A program made the position numbers and the translations under genes. A stretch of 7,934 bases of DNA, taken from positions 1-7,934 of the forward strand of contig VBAO01000015.1 of assembly GCA_005883865.1 (NCBI GenBank), in the 5' to 3' direction. The notes beneath the pieces are model-generated. The model made no database searches and had not been told where the DNA came from. It was given only the letters and a program-made list of their open reading frames with translations. The DNA is from Candidatus Segetimicrobium genomatis. Lineage in GTDB: Bacteria; Sysuimicrobiota; Sysuimicrobiia; Sysuimicrobiales; Segetimicrobiaceae. Positions 5,416 to 7,934 of this stretch are shown here, piece after piece; within the stretch, counting starts at the first letter, position 1; the number at the start of each line of letters is the position of its first letter.

Positions 5416-6990
5416 CTACCTCGATGCCGTGAGGACGGGGATGATCAGGCTCACGAGGGCAGGATCGAACTGGCGGCCGCTCTCGAGCTGCAGGTCCGCG
5501 GTTGCCTCGGGGGTGGTCCACGCCTTCCGGTACGGGCGGCGCGCGGTCATCGTGTCGCAGCCGTCGGCGATCGCGAGAATCCGGCCTTCGAGCGGGATCT
5601 GGTCGCCGGCGAGGCCGGCGGGGTAGCCGCCTCCGTCCCAGCGCTCGTGGTGGGCGGCGACGATCGCGACGACGGCCTCGTCGACCCCCACGGCCCGCAG
5701 GAGCGCCGCGCCGCGGGCCACGTGCCTGGCGAGGATCGTTTCCTCGTCCCGGGTGAGGGGGGCGGGCTTGCGCAGGAGGGCGGGGGGGACCACGAGCTTG
5801 CCGACGTCGTGGACGAGCGCAGCCTGGGCCAGCGCGGCCTGGCGGGCCGGATCGAGCCCGACCAACCGGCTGAGGTCCATGCTCCACTGGCCGACGTGGC
5901 TCAGGTGCTCTTCGAGCTCGATCCGCTCGGTGTGGAGCAGCCGCACCAGTTGCTGGGCCCCCTCGGGGAGGTTCCACAGCGCGGTCATCAGCTCCGCCGG
6001 CAACGACGGCCCTGCCGATCGGGCCGCCAGCTTCTGCTCGAAGACGCTGGCCTCGGCCGTTTCGATGAGGTCCGCGGCCTCCGTGCCGTCCCGGGGGGCG
6101 ATCGCCCACCCGGCGGCGAGCCGCAGCGGGGCGGGAAGCGTCGTTGCGCGCCCGACGGCGGCGCGGATCCGCTCAACGACCATCACGGCGTCGGTCTCTC
6201 CGAGGCCCGGGGCCAGAATGGCGAACTCGTCTCCGGCCGTCCGCGCGATGACGTCGTGGCCCCGCATCGTATCCCGGAGGATCTGGGCGATCTGCACCAG
6301 CGCCCGGTCGCCCGCGCGGTAGCCGTGCCGCGCGTTCACCTCGCGGAACTCCTGCACGTCGATGTACATGAGCGCAAACGTCCCGCTCGCCCGACGCGCC
6401 TGCGACACTTCCTCGGCGAGCCGCCACCCCAGGAGCCTGCGGTTCGCGAGCCCGGTCAACGGGTCGGTGAGCGCGAGGTGGCTCCGAGCGCGGACCTCGC
6501 GAGAGACCTGGGCGGCTCCGAGATGCAGGAAGACCAGGGCCGCGGCCGGCGCGAGCAAGCTCGACGGGGACAGGGAACGCCCCTCGGTCAAGGCGAACGC
6601 CAGGCTCAAGACGTCGGCGGCGGCCAGCCCGGCGACCGCCGGCCAGGTCGTAAAGAGCGCCCCCCCAAGCGCGATCCAGGGACCATACGCCAGCACCCCC
6701 AGGCTCGTGGCCGAGACCGCGAGGGTCGCGCTCAGAAGCCCGAACAGGTACCCCGCATATTGCACGACGGGCGACGCCTCGTATTCCACGGCGAGCCCGC
6801 CCACCACGCCGGCCAGCATGGCCGCGACGGCGTTCCAGCCCTGGTGCGCGCCCCAGAGGAGCGCGCCCGAGTACAGCCCGATCGCGGCGCCGACGGCCAG
6901 GGCCAGGTGCCGGACCGGATCCTCGAAGATTTGGACGGCGCGCCGCTGTGCCGCGCCGTGACCCTCTCCGTCGTCAGGGCTCAGCGCCAA
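5416..6990 (-). CDS. Membrane-anchored GGDEF / HD-GYP c-di-GMP protein
   Basis: A 524-aa signalling protein. Hydrophobic helices fill about residues 29-160. The GGDEF domain (about 170-325) begins TDPLTGLANR, with signature AGDEF at 252-256 and an intact inhibitory-site RxxD (R243-D246). D211, N219 and D228 are kept, but the usual DxD is DxQ (Q213), Lys is Arg, and the C-terminal AD-ALY-AK stretch is degraded (AEASVFEQK, 312-320). The HD-GYP domain (about 355-520) looks complete: E361, H365, H394-D395, K398, H423, H447-H448, G455-Y456-P457 and D476, the metal ligands of active c-di-GMP phosphodiesterases. Cyclic-di-GMP hydrolysis is therefore the likelier activity, with the GGDEF part perhaps sensing GTP or c-di-GMP. 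The start is TTG 6990, 6 bases after GGGGAGG. It overlaps the MoaD-MoaE gene by 17 bases, so expression is probably coupled, though a functional tie is not evident. Confidence 0.93.
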   Translation of the reverse strand: MALSPDDGEGHGAAQRRAVQIFEDPVRHLALAVGAAIGLYSGALLWGAHQGWNAVAAMLAGVVGGLAVEYEASPVVQYAGYLFGLLSATLAVSATSLGVLAYGPWIALGGALFTTWPAVAGLAAADVLSLAFALTEGRSLSPSSLLAPAAALVFLHLGAAQVSREVRARSHLALTDPLTGLANRRLLGWRLAEEVSQARRASGTFALMYIDVQEFREVNARHGYRAGDRALVQIAQILRDTMRGHDVIARTAGDEFAILAPGLGETDAVMVVERIRAAVGRATTLPAPLRLAAGWAIAPRDGTEAADLIETAEASVFEQKLAARSAGPSLPAELMTALWNLPEGAQQLVRLLHTERIELEEHLSHVGQWSMDLSRLVGLDPARQAALAQAALVHDVGKLVVPPALLRKPAPLTRDEETILARHVARGAALLRAVGVDEAVVAIVAAHHERWDGGGYPAGLAGDQIPLEGRILAIADGCDTMTARRPYRKAWTTPEATADLQLESGRQFDPALVSLIIPVLTASR

Positions 6991-7657
6991 CCCACGCCTC
7001 CCCGCCCTCCCAGATCTCCTTCTTCCAGATGGGGACGGTCGCCTTGAGGGTGTCGATCGCGAAGCGGGCCGCCTCGAACGCCGGCCCTCGGTGCGGGGCC
7101 GAGACGCTGACCGCCACGCTCGCCTCCCCCACCCCGGCCCGGCCGGTCCGATGGATCATCGCGACCCGGGTCACCGGCCACCGCGCCGCGATCACCGCGG
7201 CGATCTTTTCCATCTCCCGGCGCGCGAGCGCCTCGTACGCTTCGTACACGAGGTGGTCGACGCGACGGCCGCGCGCGTTGTCGCGGACCACCCCCAGGAA
7301 GAGCGCGACGGCGCCGGCTCGGGGATCGGCAACCTCTCGAAGCAGACGGTCGATCGGGATCGGGCCGTCGGTGATCTCGATCAGCGGGGCGCGCTGGGCG
7401 ATGAGGCTTTCCCCCCCGCCGCTTACCGGCGGGATCAACGCCACCTCATCGTCCTCCTCGAGGGGCCGGCCGCCGTCCACATACTCGTCGTTGATCGCGT
7501 ACCTCGACGGTTCCGGCAGCCGCCCGAGCGCCGGATAGCGGGAGACGAGCGCCGCCCACACCGCCGGCCCGCGGCTCCCGGGCTCGAGCGCCACCTCCAC
7601 CCAGGGGGCGCCCACGGCCTCCCGGTACGACGCGAAGAGCCGCACCTTGACCATCAC
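6974..7657 (-). CDS. moaDE: Fused molybdopterin synthase, MoaD-MoaE
   Basis: A 227-aa fusion of the two subunits of molybdopterin synthase, which converts precursor Z (cPMP) to molybdopterin by adding two dithiolene sulfurs in the cytoplasm. Residues 1-82 are the MoaD ubiquitin-like sulfur carrier (KVRLFASYREAVG at 4-16; IPPVSGGG ending at 82). Residues 83-227 are MoaE, with R125, H189-R190, K205 and K212 matching the catalytic and substrate-binding residues of E. coli MoaE (H103, R104, K119, K126) with the same spacing. In standalone MoaD the di-Gly is a free C-terminus that is thiocarboxylated; here it is internal, as in mycobacterial MoaX, which is known to be cleaved there. Start: GTG 7657, or ATG 7654 one codon later; no Shine-Dalgarno precedes either. 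The 3' end overlaps the GGDEF/HD-GYP gene. No other moa gene is in view. Confidence 0.93.
   Translation of the reverse strand: MMVKVRLFASYREAVGAPWVEVALEPGSRGPAVWAALVSRYPALGRLPEPSRYAINDEYVDGGRPLEEDDEVALIPPVSGGGESLIAQRAPLIEITDGPIPIDRLLREVADPRAGAVALFLGVVRDNARGRRVDHLVYEAYEALARREMEKIAAVIAARWPVTRVAMIHRTGRAGVGEASVAVSVSAPHRGPAFEAARFAIDTLKATVPIWKKEIWEGGEAWVGAEP
6997..7003 (-). promoter_or_regulatory. Ribosome binding site of the GGDEF/HD-GYP gene
   Basis: GGGGAGG on the minus strand, 6 bases before TTG 6990, inside the last codons of the MoaD-MoaE gene. It supports the rare TTG start and coupled translation. Confidence 0.65.
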
Positions 7658-7664
7658 AAGCCCG

Positions 7665-7670
7665 ATTGTA
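7665..7670 (-). promoter_or_regulatory. -10 hexamer for moaD-moaE, probable leaderless start
   Basis: On the minus strand TACAAT (5 of 6 to TATAAT) ends 7 bases before GTG 7657 and 10 bases before ATG 7654. Transcription would normally begin 6-9 bases after the hexamer, that is at or next to the start codon. This agrees with the absence of a Shine-Dalgarno sequence. No convincing -35 box is seen at 16-18 bases upstream. Confidence 0.45.
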
Positions 7671-7712
7671 CCATAGGCGGTGCGGCGCCCCGGAGGGGGC
7701 AGGGCCCGCCGT

Positions 7713-7740
7713 TCGGGTGACGTCGGGACCCCCCCTCGGG
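7713..7740 (+). repeat. Three TCGGG direct repeats just upstream of the promoter
   Basis: TCGGG occurs at 7713-7717, 7723-7727 and 7736-7740, spaced 10 and 13 bases. The first and third are extended (TCGGGTGAC and TCGGGTTGAC), and the third runs into the -35 box. They could be binding sites for a regulator, but in GC-rich DNA such short repeats also arise by chance. Confidence 0.22.
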
Positions 7741-7770
7741 TTGACTCGTGTCCGGTGCTGAACCTATACT
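7741..7770 (+). promoter_or_regulatory. Sigma70-type promoter reading right
   Basis: TTGACT at 7741-7746 (5 of 6 to the -35 consensus) and TATACT at 7765-7770 (5 of 6 to the -10 consensus) are separated by 18 bases. The -10 element stands out in very GC-rich surroundings. Transcription would start near 7777 and enter the partial gene at 7873 after a leader of about 95 bases. This is the best promoter in the window. Confidence 0.72.
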
Positions 7771-7778
7771 GCGAAAGG

Positions 7779-7822
7779 CGGGGATCGTATCACCTCGGAT
7801 CGTTTGCGGCGAGGAAACCCCG
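7779..7822 (+). repeat. Nested inverted repeats in the leader of the right-edge gene
   Basis: CGGGG (7779-7783) can pair with CCCCG (7818-7822). Within that loop, CCTCG (7793-7797) pairs with CGAGG (7810-7814), leaving a 12-base loop. The two stems nest and begin at about the predicted transcription start, so the 5' end of the mRNA would fold. No U-run follows, so it is not an intrinsic terminator. It could be a stabilising or regulatory leader; it does not match a riboswitch class I can recognise. Confidence 0.35.
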
Positions 7823-7872
7823 GCCGGAAGGGTTGGGCCTCACCGTTCCCGAGCCTGGAGAGAGTGGCGCGT

Positions 7873-7934
7873 ATGACCGAACGGGGTAGGGTGGATTCGA
7901 CCGTCACCGTCGTCACACGGAACCGGGCGCATGT
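7873..7934 (+). CDS. Partial CDS at right edge, possible family 2 glycosyltransferase
   Basis: Only the first 20 codons are in the window, and the frame is open to the last base. The visible product reads STVTVVTRNRAHV at residues 9-21, the last residue fixed by GT- at the edge. This resembles the first beta strand and nucleotide-sugar loop of GT-A family 2 glycosyltransferases (pattern hVTVVTRNR). ATG 7873 has GGAGAGAG at 7857-7864 with an 8-base spacer. An in-frame GTG at 7864, three codons earlier, is the alternative. A good promoter lies about 100 bases upstream. Existence of a gene is fairly likely; the glycosyltransferase call rests on about a dozen residues and is tentative. Confidence 0.45.
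   Translation, partial: MTERGRVDSTVTVVTRNRAH

Noticed and set aside
5213..6109. 298-codon minus-strand open frame overlapping the HD-GYP region
   Set aside because: Its product is an Arg/Pro/Gly-rich shadow of the real frame. Only the final 32 codons, outside the gene, are kept as a possible small peptide.
5326..7047. 573-codon open frame on the plus strand opposite the GGDEF/HD-GYP gene
   Set aside because: It lies antisense to a gene with clear domain motifs, has a low-complexity Arg/Gly/Pro-rich product, and is expected from stop-poor GC-rich DNA.
7779..7840. c-di-GMP riboswitch in the leader at the right edge, suggested by the nearby GGDEF/HD-GYP gene
   Set aside because: The conserved core of GEMM-type riboswitches is not recognisable; only short generic stems are present.
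7680..7889. 69-codon plus-strand frame in the right intergenic region
   Set aside because: It spans the promoter and its upstream repeats, has no ribosome site, and is in a different phase from the edge gene at 7873.

Overview
The window is very GC-rich bacterial DNA, roughly 70% G+C by eye, with strong G/C preference at third codon positions and frequent GTG/TTG starts. It carries seven complete protein genes that I consider real, one partial gene cut by the right edge, and no tRNA, rRNA, CRISPR array or mobile element that I can see. An OstA/LptA-like exported protein suggests a diderm cell envelope. A two-subunit 2-oxoacid:ferredoxin oxidoreductase and a molybdopterin synthase suggest ferredoxin-based central metabolism and molybdenum enzymes. 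I cannot fix the phylum. A high-GC, perhaps thermophilic, diderm from a poorly cultured lineage would fit, but that is only an impression.

Left part, plus strand (172-4571): a compact apparent operon. It starts with korA (fused gamma+alpha subunit) and korB (beta subunit), which overlap by 8 bases. A Fur-superfamily metalloregulator follows after 11 bases, then the OstA/LptA-like protein (7-base gap), then a small four-helix membrane protein (1-base gap). Before korA, bases 1-171 hold a comparatively AT-rich pocket, a short inverted repeat and a perfect 6-bp GC hairpin.

Right part, minus strand (7657 down to 4544): a molybdopterin synthase fusion (MoaD-MoaE in one chain) overlaps by 17 bases a membrane-anchored GGDEF/HD-GYP c-di-GMP protein. 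After a 215-base gap comes an exported TPR protein. The TPR gene and the last plus-strand gene converge and overlap by 28 bases at their 3' ends.

Right edge (7658-7934): a divergent intergenic region. A good sigma70-type promoter (TTGACT, 18 bases, TATACT) points right, into a structured leader of about 95 bases and then the first 20-23 codons of a possible family 2 glycosyltransferase. On the opposite strand a TACAAT hexamer sits so close to the moaD-moaE start that its transcript may be leaderless.

I found no convincing undescribed multi-gene system. The points most worth a second look are the altered metal-ligand set of the Fur-family regulator, the uneven conservation of GGDEF and HD-GYP active sites in one protein, the MoaD C-terminus buried in a fusion, and the structured leader at the right edge.
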